From positions 372,001-436,000 of the forward strand of contig NZ_SSXU01000001.1 in NCBI RefSeq assembly GCF_009469605.1: 64,000 nt of DNA, written 5' to 3'. The position numbers were made by a program, and so were the translations under genes. Below the pieces are notes generated by a model. It did no database searches. It was not told where the DNA came from and saw nothing but the letters and a program-made list of their open reading frames with translations. Below are positions 35,422 to 43,201 of the stretch, piece by piece (positions within the stretch are counted from its first letter, which is position 1; the number at the start of each line of letters is the position of its first letter). This DNA comes from Zoogloea sp. 1C4 (GTDB lineage Bacteria; Pseudomonadota; Gammaproteobacteria; Burkholderiales; Rhodocyclaceae).

Positions 35422-35763
35422 ATGTCTCTGACTCTCCATCTGGCTCCTGTCTTCGACTTGCCAGTCATTGAATCCACCTTCCATGCGCCGAAATGCCGCC
35501 CGGACTCCTGGCTGTATGTCGCAACCCCGACGGGTTCATCGCTCGCGGCCCTGAGTCCGTCCGACAGGCGCTACGTCGGGTCGCAGACGGCCCTCGGCAC
35601 GGAAGCCTTGCACCGACTGGCGCCGCTGCTGGAACAGCCGACCCAGCACGTGGGCTACGGGTTCGAGCAGATCGTGCTCCAGGAGGACGGCAAGTCATGG
35701 CGCTGGAACACGGCGCAGGTCGAAGGGCGAGCACGGGCGTTATTTCAGATGCCTGGGCTTTGA
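35422..35763 (+). CDS. Unknown protein between hsdS and the HTH gene (113 aa)
   Basis: 113 residues starting MSLTLHLAPVFDLPVIESTF. It is mixed alpha/beta in character, with no signal peptide or membrane segment, one Cys, and an acidic/aromatic C-terminal part (EQIVLQEDGKSWRW). No family was recognised. It starts 14 bp after the hsdS stop, so it is probably part of the hsd transcript, and ends 110 bp before the next gene, where an internal promoter region begins. The C-terminal segment looks globular rather than spurious. Confidence 0.55.
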   Translation: MSLTLHLAPVFDLPVIESTFHAPKCRPDSWLYVATPTGSSLAALSPSDRRYVGSQTALGTEALHRLAPLLEQPTQHVGYGFEQIVLQEDGKSWRWNTAQVEGRARALFQMPGL

Positions 35764-35837
35764 TCTGGCGTTGCACAGGCGCCGCGCGATTGGTTGCGTG
35801 GCCAGTTTCAGCTTGCCAATCGCATCAAGATCGGCAA

Positions 35838-35865
35838 GTATTCGTAATTCGCGAATTGCGAATAC
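35838..35865. promoter_or_regulatory. 28-bp palindrome upstream of the HTH gene
   Basis: The left half GTATTCG-T-AATTCG and right half CGAATT-G-CGAATAC are reverse complements except at one symmetric pair (35845/35858). It is centred on TCGCGA and ends 8 bases before the HTH start codon. A -35-like TTGCCA is at 35813-35818, so the palindrome covers the expected -10/start region. It is AT-rich against a GC-rich background. Likely operator for the adjacent HTH protein. Confidence 0.75.
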
Positions 35866-35873
35866 GGCGAACG

Positions 35874-36422
35874 ATGGAGCTCAAACCTCAAGACCTGCTG
35901 GTGCTGCTGAAGGCGGCTGCGAACCCGTCACAGCGCTGGACCTATGCCGCGCTGGGGAAAGCCCTGGCCATGAGCGCGTCGGAGACCCACGCTAGCGTAA
36001 AGCGCGCCGTGGCCTCCGGCCTGGCGGTCGCGCCGGCACGCGGCGAGTGGTCGCCGGTCAGGCCGAACCTGCTGGAGTTCATGCTGCACGGGGTGCGTTA
36101 CGTCTGGCCGGCCGCTCAGGGGCCGGTCAAACGCGGGGTACCGACGTCTATCGGCACGGAACCGCTCGCCGGCCGGTTGACGGTGGCCCAGGAGGATGCG
36201 CCCGTCTGGGCCCATCCGACCGGCTCCGCGAAGGGCCCCACGCTCTCGCCGCTCTACAAGACCGCCCCTCAGGCCGCTCTCGCCGACCCTGCGCTGCATC
36301 GCCTGCTGGCCCTGCTGGACGCATTGCGGACCGGGCGTGCGCGCGAGCGAGCCCTGGCAGCCCAGTTGATGGAAGCCGAGCTCAATCAGCTCGGCCCGGG
36401 GAGTGGCGATGCGATCCAATGA
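35874..36422 (+). CDS. Winged-helix/HTH regulator, candidate antitoxin
   Basis: 182 residues from MELKPQDLLVLLKAAANPSQ. The first 65 residues look like a winged helix: helix 1 LLVLLKAA, then WTYAALGKALAMSASETHAS and VKRAVASGLAV as recognition region, then a wing. A linker and a helical C-terminal part (PALHRLLALLDALRTGRARE) follow. A 28-bp palindrome lies directly upstream and a nucleotidyltransferase gene overlaps its 3' end by 14 bases. This layout is that of an AbiEi/AbiEii-like pair, where the HTH protein represses the operon and counters the toxin; the sequence itself is not a clear AbiEi homolog. Function is inferred. Confidence 0.7.
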   Translation: MELKPQDLLVLLKAAANPSQRWTYAALGKALAMSASETHASVKRAVASGLAVAPARGEWSPVRPNLLEFMLHGVRYVWPAAQGPVKRGVPTSIGTEPLAGRLTVAQEDAPVWAHPTGSAKGPTLSPLYKTAPQAALADPALHRLLALLDALRTGRARERALAAQLMEAELNQLGPGSGDAIQ

Positions 36423-37092
36423 CCCGAACTTGACCCACCTTCGCCAAGTCGCCGAGGCGCTGGGCGACTTGCGGGAACAGGTGGTATTCATCGGCGGCGC
36501 CGTAGCCGGCCTGCTGGTGACGGACCCGCTGGCCGACAGCGTCCGTGCCACCCGCGACGTGGATGCGGTGGTAAGTGCAAACCGGGCCTTGTTACATCGA
36601 ATCGAGGCATTGGTTGCCACGCGTGGGTTTGCGCGCGACGTCAGCAGCGACGTGATTTGTCGCTGGGTGCACAAGGCATCGGGTGTGCTCTTCGACCTGA
36701 TGCCGGTGCAGCCGGATGTGCTGGGCTTCTCGAACCGTTGGTATCCCTATGCAGTCGAAACGGCCGTGCCCGTGGACCTGGGCAATGGCGTGACGATTCG
36801 GCTGGTGAGCGCCGTGGCGTTTGTCGCAACCAAGCTGGAGGCCTTTGCCGGCCGCGGTGGCGGCGACTTCCTGAGCAGCCATGACCTTGAGGATGTGCTC
36901 AACATCGTAGATGGGCGCGAGGCGCTTGCCGCTGAGTTGGCCGCCGCGCCTGCCGACGTCCGGCAGGCCGTCGCTGCGGCATTTGGTCCTTTGCTAGCAA
37001 GCCCGGACTTCGTGAACGTGCTGCCGGGCCTGTTGGCCGAGCCGGAGCGCGTCGGCGTTGTCCTGGGGCGACTGAAAGCCATGAGCCCATGA
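36409..37092 (+). CDS. Nucleotidyltransferase-like protein, candidate AbiEii-type toxin
   Basis: 227 residues. The ATG at 36409 is preceded by GGGGAG; an in-frame GTG 6 bases earlier is an alternative. The nucleotidyltransferase motif is clear: VVFIGGAVAGLLV (Gly-Gly at residues 29-30), then TRDVDAVV with the two metal-binding Asp at 50 and 52. Downstream, TKLEAFAGRGGGDFL and SHDLEDVLNIVDG follow the K ... R ... D-x2-D pattern of AbiEii/MNT families. It overlaps the HTH gene by 14 bases and hsdR by 4 (ATGA), so it is locked into the hsd operon. A role as abortive-infection toxin is inferred from fold and pairing. Confidence 0.75.
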   Translation: MRSNDPNLTHLRQVAEALGDLREQVVFIGGAVAGLLVTDPLADSVRATRDVDAVVSANRALLHRIEALVATRGFARDVSSDVICRWVHKASGVLFDLMPVQPDVLGFSNRWYPYAVETAVPVDLGNGVTIRLVSAVAFVATKLEAFAGRGGGDFLSSHDLEDVLNIVDGREALAAELAAAPADVRQAVAAAFGPLLASPDFVNVLPGLLAEPERVGVVLGRLKAMSP

Positions 37093-40000
37093 ACCTGCAC
37101 CAGGAAATCCACTTCGAATCCGCCATCTGCGATCACCTGGCCCGCCACGGCTGGCTGTACGCCGAGGGCGACGCCGCCCACTACGACCGCCCAAACGCCC
37201 TCTTCCTGCCCGATCTGCTGGCCTGGGTGGAGGCGACCCAGCCCGAGAACTGGCAGGCGCTGGCCAAGACCCACGGTGCGGCGCTGCCGAAGGTGCTGGC
37301 CGAGCGGGTGCGCAAGTGCCTCAACGAGCACGGCACGCTGGAGGTGCTGCGGCGCGGGGTGGAGCTGGTGGGGCTGAAGAAGCCGCTCTCGCTGGTGCAG
37401 TTCAGGCCGGCGCTGGGCCTCAACCCGGCGATCCAGCAGGCCTACGCGGCCAACCGGCTGCGGGTGGTGCGGCAAGTGCATCACGCGCTCAACAACCCGA
37501 AGGACGCGGTGGATCTGGTGCTGTTTGTGAACGGCATCGCGGTGGCCACCGCCGAGCTGAAATCGGACTTCACCCAGAGCGTGGGCGATGCGGTAGACCA
37601 GTACCGCTTCGACCGTGACCCGGCCCCCAGGGGCGGGCTGGCGGAGCCGCTGCTGGCCTTCCCCGGCGGGGCGCTGGTGCATTTTGCGGTGAGCCAGTCG
37701 GAGGTGATGATGAGCACCCGACTGGCCGGCACGGCGACGCGCTTTCTGCCCTTCAACCGGGGCAACGCCGGCGGCGCCGGCAACCCGCCCAACCCCTTCG
37801 GCTTTGCCACGCATTACCTGTGGCAGGACGTGTGGCAGCGGGACAGCTGGCTGGAGATCCTCGGCCGCTACCTGATCGGCAAGCGCAACGACAAGAAGCA
37901 GCTCACGAGCGTCATCTTTCCCCGCTTTCACCAGCTGGACGCAACCCGCAGGCTGGTGGGCGACGTGCTGGAGCATGGAGCTGGCGATCGCTACCTGATC
38001 CAGCATTCCGCCGGCTCGGGCAAGACCAACTCGATCGCGTGGACCGCCCACTTTCTGGCCGACCTGCACGACGCCGCGCATCGCAAGGTGTTCGACAGCG
38101 TGCTGGTGGTGTCCGACCGCAACGTGCTGGATGCCCAGTTGCAGGAGGCGATCTTCGACTTCCAGCGCACTACCGGCGTGGTGGCGACCATCACCGACGA
38201 GCACGGCAGCAAGAGCGCCCAGCTCTCCCAGGCGCTGAAGGACGGCAAGAAGATCATCGTGTGCACGATCCAGACCTTCCCCTTCGCCCTGAAGGCGGTG
38301 CAGGAGCTCGCCGCCACCGAGGGCAAGCGCTTCGCGGTGATCGCCGACGAGGCCCACAGCTCCCAGACCGGCGAGGCAGCGGCCAGGCTCAAGCAGGTGC
38401 TGTCGGCCGACGAGCTGGCCGAGCTTCAGGACGGCGGCGAGATCGACACCGAGGCGCTGCTGGCCGCCCAGATGTCCGCCAAGGCAGCCCAGGACAAGGG
38501 CCTCACCTACATCGCCTTCACCGCTACGCCCAAGCCGAAGACGCTGGAGCTCTTCGGCCGCAAGGACGCCGACGGCCTGCCGCAGCCTTTCCATGTGTAT
38601 TCGATGCGCCAGGCGATCGAGGAAGGCTTCATCCTCGACGTGCTGAAGAACTACACCACCTACAAGCTCGCCTTCAGGCTCGCCAACAACGGCAAGGAGT
38701 ACGACGAGACAGAGGTGGAGAAATCCGAGGCGTTGAAGGGCATCATGCAGTGGGTGCGCCTGCACCCCTACAACATCAGCCAGAAGGTGCAGGTGGTGGT
38801 GGAGCACTTCCGCGAGAACGTGCAGCCGCTCCTGGCCGGCAAGGCCAAGGCGATGATCGTGGTCGCCAGCCGCAAGGAGGCGGTGCGCTGGCAGAGGGCC
38901 ATCACTGCCTACATCCTCAAACGCAACTATCAGCTTGGCGTGCTGGTGGCGTTCTCGGGCGAGATCGACGACCCGGAGAGCTACCCCGAACCGGTCGCCG
39001 AAACCACCAAAGCGCTGAACCCCGGGCTCAAGGGACGCGACATCCGCGAAGCCTTCGCCGACCCGAACCATCACCTGCTGCTGGTGGCCAACAAGTTCCA
39101 GACCGGCTTCGACCAGCCGCTGCTGTGCGGCATGTACGTGGACAAGCGGCTGGGCGGCATCCAGGCGGTGCAGACGCTGTCGCGCCTCAACCGCGCCCAC
39201 CCGGGCAAGGACACCACCTACATCCTCGATTTTGTGAACGACGCCGAGGACGTGCTGACCGCCTTCAAGACCTACTACGAAACCGCCCGGCTGGAGGCCA
39301 ATACCGACCCGCACCTGGTCTTCGACCTGCGCGCCAAGCTCGACGGCGCCGGCTTTTACGACAGCTTCGAGGTGGACCGGGTGGCCCACATTGAGACCGA
39401 CCCGAAAGGCACCCAGGCCCAGCTGAGCGCCGCCCTCGCCCCGGTGGCCGACCGCCTGCTGAAACGCTACAAGGCCCTGCAGGCCCAGCGGGCCGCCGCC
39501 GAAGCCAGCCACGACAAGGACGCCGCCCAAGCCGCCCGGGACGCGATGGATGTGCTGGTGCTGTTCAAGGGCGACATGGGCGCCTTCTGCCGGCTGTACG
39601 CCTTTCTGTCGCAGATCTTCGACTACGGCAACACGGATATCGAGAAGCGCTTTCTCTTCTACAAGCGGCTGATTCCCCTCCTCGACTTCGGCCGCGAGCG
39701 GGACACGGTGGACCTCTCGAAAGTGGTGCTGACCCACCACACCCTGAAGAACAAGGGCCAGCAGACACTGAACCTCAAGGCCGGCGAGGCGCCCCGGCTG
39801 GCACCGATGACCGACACCGGCAGCGGCGCGGTGCAGGAAAAGGAAAAAGGCCTGCTGGAGGAGATCATCCAGAAGGTGAACGGGCTCTTCGAGGGCGAGC
39901 TGTCGGACGACGACCAGCTGGTCTACGTGAACGGCGTGCTCAAAGGCAAGCTGCTGGAAAACGAAACCCTCGTCCGGCAGGCCGCCAACAACAGCAAGGA

Positions 40001-40199
40001 GCAGTTTGCCAACTCCCCCGACCTCGCCAGCGCCCTGATGAGCGCCATCATGGATGCGCTGGAAGCCCACAACACGATGAGCGCCCAGGCGCTCGGATCG
40101 GAGCGGGTGCGGGAAGGGCTGAAGGAAACCCTGCTGGGGCCAGCCCAGCTGTACGAGGCGCTGCGGACACGGGCGCAAGGGATGCGGCCGCCCGCCTGA
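37089..40199 (+). CDS. hsdR: Type I restriction-modification endonuclease/translocase subunit
   Basis: 1036 residues, full length for HsdR. The N-terminal nuclease has the D ... E-x-K core (VDLVLFVNGIAVATAELKSD, about residues 142-161). Walker A (HSAGSGKTNS, about 305-314), DEAH (VIADEAHSSQTG, about 416) and FTATPKPKT (about 477) mark the SF2 translocase motor, followed by a helical C-terminal domain. It pumps DNA and cuts at a distance when sites are unmethylated. The start overlaps the nucleotidyltransferase stop (ATGA). It ends 15 bp from the convergent DUF3820 gene and 8 bp from the right direct repeat. Confidence 0.95.
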   Translation: MNLHQEIHFESAICDHLARHGWLYAEGDAAHYDRPNALFLPDLLAWVEATQPENWQALAKTHGAALPKVLAERVRKCLNEHGTLEVLRRGVELVGLKKPLSLVQFRPALGLNPAIQQAYAANRLRVVRQVHHALNNPKDAVDLVLFVNGIAVATAELKSDFTQSVGDAVDQYRFDRDPAPRGGLAEPLLAFPGGALVHFAVSQSEVMMSTRLAGTATRFLPFNRGNAGGAGNPPNPFGFATHYLWQDVWQRDSWLEILGRYLIGKRNDKKQLTSVIFPRFHQLDATRRLVGDVLEHGAGDRYLIQHSAGSGKTNSIAWTAHFLADLHDAAHRKVFDSVLVVSDRNVLDAQLQEAIFDFQRTTGVVATITDEHGSKSAQLSQALKDGKKIIVCTIQTFPFALKAVQELAATEGKRFAVIADEAHSSQTGEAAARLKQVLSADELAELQDGGEIDTEALLAAQMSAKAAQDKGLTYIAFTATPKPKTLELFGRKDADGLPQPFHVYSMRQAIEEGFILDVLKNYTTYKLAFRLANNGKEYDETEVEKSEALKGIMQWVRLHPYNISQKVQVVVEHFRENVQPLLAGKAKAMIVVASRKEAVRWQRAITAYILKRNYQLGVLVAFSGEIDDPESYPEPVAETTKALNPGLKGRDIREAFADPNHHLLLVANKFQTGFDQPLLCGMYVDKRLGGIQAVQTLSRLNRAHPGKDTTYILDFVNDAEDVLTAFKTYYETARLEANTDPHLVFDLRAKLDGAGFYDSFEVDRVAHIETDPKGTQAQLSAALAPVADRLLKRYKALQAQRAAAEASHDKDAAQAARDAMDVLVLFKGDMGAFCRLYAFLSQIFDYGNTDIEKRFLFYKRLIPLLDFGRERDTVDLSKVVLTHHTLKNKGQQTLNLKAGEAPRLAPMTDTGSGAVQEKEKGLLEEIIQKVNGLFEGELSDDDQLVYVNGVLKGKLLENETLVRQAANNSKEQFANSPDLASALMSAIMDALEAHNTMSAQALGSERVREGLKETLLGPAQLYEALRTRAQGMRPPA

Positions 40200-40207
40200 C
40201 CGCCGGG

Positions 40208-40327
40208 GCTGGCTTCAGCCCGGCCGCCGCAGCGGGTCGAGGAGCGCCCGCAGGTTGTTGTGATCGAGCTCGTGCATCAGCGCGAGTAGCTGACCCAGCT
40301 GCCCGGACGGGAAACCCTCCCGGGCGA
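40208..40327. repeat. Right 120-bp direct repeat flanking the restriction-modification locus
   Basis: It is the partner of 31973-32092 (9 differences in 120). This copy lies inside the intact DUF3820 gene, covering its stop codon and last 37 codons, and begins 8 bp after the hsdR stop. Confidence 0.92.
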
Positions 40328-40430
40328 ACCACGCCAGGTAATGCCCGGGCAGGTCGGCCAGCAGGCGGCCCTTGAACTTGCCGTAGGGCATGCTGCGGGT
40401 AACCAGCAGTTCGAGGAGTTCCGGGTTCAT
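40215..40430 (-). CDS. DUF3820 family small protein
   Basis: 71 residues. The family core is recognisable: [40 protein letters not shown] and [14 protein letters not shown]. Members are about 70 residues and of unknown biochemical role. The gene starts 14 bp after the helicase stop on the same strand, so the two are cotranscribed. A partial copy of its 3' end lies at 31980-32092. The hsdR gene converges on it with only 15 bp between stops. Confidence 0.85.
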   Translation of the reverse strand: MNPELLELLVTRSMPYGKFKGRLLADLPGHYLAWFAREGFPSGQLGQLLALMHELDHNNLRALLDPLRRPG

Positions 40431-40444
40431 CGCGCTGTCTCTGC

Positions 40445-42424
40445 TCAGTGGCGCACCGGCCAGTACCAGCTCGGCACGCCCTTGCGGCCGCCGCCCACGC
40501 CCTGCCGGTAGCGGCTGCGCAGGTGCCCATCCACCACCGAGATCCACGGCGCGAGGCAGGCGTCGGCCATCTCCTGGTCGATGAAGCGCTCGGACAGGCG
40601 GTAGGCAAACCAGCGGTAGGCGGCGATCAGGCGCACGGTCGTCTCGGCCTCTTCGAGCGACGCGCGCTGGGGCACGCGGGGCAGGAAATCCAGCTCGATG
40701 GCCTTGCCCTTGTTGGCGGTGTAGGCCCAGTCGCGCCACACGCCGTCGATGGTCTCGTTCTGGGACGCCATCGGCGCCATCGAGAAGACGTGCTTCTCGT
40801 GGAGCGTCAGGTTCTTCATCCGGTCCAGCTGGGCGGCGCGGGCGAGCTGCTCTTCGGGGATGTGCGGCACGAAGAAGCCGTCGCCGCAATCGGCGTGGAG
40901 CTGAAACAGCGACAGGAGCGCCTCCAGCCGGGTGTCGCCGGCCATCTCGGCGATCTGCTCGAGATAGGCGCTGCCAGCGGTGATCTGGAAGCCGCGGGCT
41001 TCCAGCGGCGGCTGGGGGGCCTTCATCAGCGCGGCGACGACCTTGTGTTCGGCCGGGGTGAGACCGGCCACCACGCCCGCCTCCTCCTGATGGCCAAAGC
41101 GCCCGGCGCGCCCGCCAATCTGCTGGAGCAGCGACGGCGAAAGGGTGTCGCGGGTGGTGCCGTCGTATTTCTGGATGGCGGTGAACACCACCCGCTCGAT
41201 GGGCAGGTTGAGGCCCATCCCGATGGCGTCGGTGGCCACCAGGATGTCGGCGTCGCCGCCGGCAAAGCGGTGCGCCTCGCGCTCGCGCACCTCGGGCGAC
41301 AGCGCGCCGTAGATGCACGCCACCGACTTGCCCAGGGCCAGAAAGTCATCCCGCAGGTTGAGGGCGTCGCGCCGCGAGAAGACGATGAAGGCGTCCCCTG
41401 GCCGGGCCCGCCGCAGCGCGCCGGCCGGGTTGTGGGCCAGCGCCTCGCCCACCACCAGGGGGTGCTTGCGCTGCTTGCGGCGGATTTCCAGGGGCAGGCC
41501 CAGGCGCTCGGCCAGCGCCACCACCGCCGGCTCGGCCGACAGCGCGCCCACCAGCCACACCTCGGCGGCGTTGGCGCCGACCACCGCCTGGGTCCACGCC
41601 CAGCCCCGGTCCGGGTCGCTGAGCATCTGAATCTCGTCGATCACCGCCACCTCCAGCTCGGCGGAGGGGTCGAGCATCTCGATGGTCGAGGCGGTCACCC
41701 GGCTGCCCTCGACCATCCGGCGCTCCTCGCCGGTGATGAGCGACGCGCTCACCCCGAATTCCTCATTGAGCCGCGTGAAGGCCTCCAGCGCCAACAGGCG
41801 TAGCGGGCCGAGATACACGCCGGCGCTGGCGGTGGCGAGGCGCTCGAAGGCGTCGTGGGTCTTGCCTGAGTTGGTCGGCCCCAGCACGGCGATCAGCTTG
41901 CGCGGGCGGCGCCGGGCGGCGAAGGTGTCCGGGTAGTCCGACAGGCGCACCGAGCGCCCGATCTGCCCGGCGAGATCTCGGTGGCGGCGCCGGGCGCGGA
42001 GGTCGGAGAGGGTCTGGGCGAGCGTCTTTGGCAGCGTGGAAAAATCCAGCCGGCCCGCCGACCAGTCATCCTTCAGGCCGCGCAGGTTGGGCGCCAGCCC
42101 TTCGGTGGCGCAGGCTTCCAGAAAGCCGCCGATCTCGGCGACGGCGGCATTGAGGGCAGCCTCCAGGTGCGCGCCCTGGGCGGCCAGCATGGCCTGCTCC
42201 AGCGTCTGGCGCCCGGCAAGCGGGCGCCGCCGCCAATGGCCAGCCTGGCCCAGGCAGCTCTCGGGCAAATAGCCCACCAGCCGGAATTCCTCCCCCCCGG
42301 CGCGCACCCGGCGGCTGGCGGCGAGCCACACGCGGTTGCTGCTGGTGGTGACGATGAAGCGCAAGTCCATCGCGGGGGCGGGTTGGGGGAGTTCGGTGTT
42401 CGTCATCATCAGTCGAAAAAACAC
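40445..42424 (-). CDS. Suv3-like DExH-box RNA/DNA helicase
   Basis: 659 residues from a GTG with a TGAGG site upstream; ATG codons 15 and 18 bases in are alternatives without a site. Walker A is GPTNSGKTHDAFERL (about residue 185) and motif II is DEIQM, the Suv3-type DExH variant. Motif VI is QQIGGRAGRFG, and the C-terminal third carries the region that is partly duplicated at 32089-32150 (GDGFFVPHIPEEQLAR). Mitochondrial Suv3 unwinds RNA for decay; the bacterial relatives are uncharacterised. DUF3820 follows after 14 bp. Confidence 0.85.
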   Translation of the reverse strand: MFFRLMMTNTELPQPAPAMDLRFIVTTSSNRVWLAASRRVRAGGEEFRLVGYLPESCLGQAGHWRRRPLAGRQTLEQAMLAAQGAHLEAALNAAVAEIGGFLEACATEGLAPNLRGLKDDWSAGRLDFSTLPKTLAQTLSDLRARRRHRDLAGQIGRSVRLSDYPDTFAARRRPRKLIAVLGPTNSGKTHDAFERLATASAGVYLGPLRLLALEAFTRLNEEFGVSASLITGEERRMVEGSRVTASTIEMLDPSAELEVAVIDEIQMLSDPDRGWAWTQAVVGANAAEVWLVGALSAEPAVVALAERLGLPLEIRRKQRKHPLVVGEALAHNPAGALRRARPGDAFIVFSRRDALNLRDDFLALGKSVACIYGALSPEVREREAHRFAGGDADILVATDAIGMGLNLPIERVVFTAIQKYDGTTRDTLSPSLLQQIGGRAGRFGHQEEAGVVAGLTPAEHKVVAALMKAPQPPLEARGFQITAGSAYLEQIAEMAGDTRLEALLSLFQLHADCGDGFFVPHIPEEQLARAAQLDRMKNLTLHEKHVFSMAPMASQNETIDGVWRDWAYTANKGKAIELDFLPRVPQRASLEEAETTVRLIAAYRWFAYRLSERFIDQEMADACLAPWISVVDGHLRSRYRQGVGGGRKGVPSWYWPVRH

Positions 42425-42479
42425 GGGGCCGGCCTCAGCGGACCAGCCCGGAAAAGTCGTACGAAAAAGCAGCGGACGA

Positions 42480-43058
42480 TCAGCCGATCAACGGCACGTC
42501 CGGCAGGTTGCGCAGCACGGCGGCCACGTCGGGCTCGGTTTCCAGCACCTGCACCACGCAGGGCAGCGGCTCGGCCCAGATCTCGGGCAGATCCCGCTCG
42601 GCCGGCTCGCGGATCGCAAAGGCCAGGCGCTCCACGGGCGGCTCAAACTGCGCATCCACCCCGGGCTTGTTGCCGCGGGCGTCGATGCGGTACCAGCCGA
42701 TGCCATCCAGCCACACGGCATTGAGCCCGTGCAGGCAGTAGGGCGCGCCGGTGTCACCCACCGACAGGCGCTGGTAGCACAGCCCGGTGGGCACGCCATT
42801 GGCCCGGAGCAGCGCGGCCAGCAGGTGGCTCTTGGCGTAGCAGTAGCCAGTGCGGTGGCGCAGCGCGTCGGACGCCTTGCAGGTGACCGGGTTCTGCATG
42901 AAATCGGCACTGTGGCGGATCTCGTCGCGGACGAACTCGAAGCAGCGGCGCACCACCTCGCGCGTCGACGTGGCGCCCTCGGCAAGCCGGCGCGCCTGGG
43001 CGGCGACGTCCGGGTGGTCGAAATCGATGTAGGTGCTGGCGGCGAGATAGGGCTGCAT
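42480..43058 (-). CDS. Transglutaminase-like cysteine protease-fold protein
   Basis: 192 residues, about the length of stand-alone transglutaminase-like domains. The catalytic triad is present in order: Cys73 in HRTGYCYAKSH, His110 in PYCLHGLNAVW and Asp126 in WYRIDARGN. There is no signal peptide. Bacterial members act as peptidases, amidases or ligases; the substrate here is unknown. It sits alone between the helicase gene and the divergent pepD gene, 144 bp away. Confidence 0.87.
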   Translation of the reverse strand: MQPYLAASTYIDFDHPDVAAQARRLAEGATSTREVVRRCFEFVRDEIRHSADFMQNPVTCKASDALRHRTGYCYAKSHLLAALLRANGVPTGLCYQRLSVGDTGAPYCLHGLNAVWLDGIGWYRIDARGNKPGVDAQFEPPVERLAFAIREPAERDLPEIWAEPLPCVVQVLETEPDVAAVLRNLPDVPLIG

Positions 43059-43201
43059 GATGCTGTCCGGGCAAGATGTCGGAGCGCGAGCTTACGTGGG
43101 CCACGCGCCGCTGTCGAACGCCACGCTGCCTCTTGACGCACCGCCGCATCCCTCCGATGCTTGGCGCTTCCGTTTCACGCATCCAACTCCATTCCGCCGC
43201 C

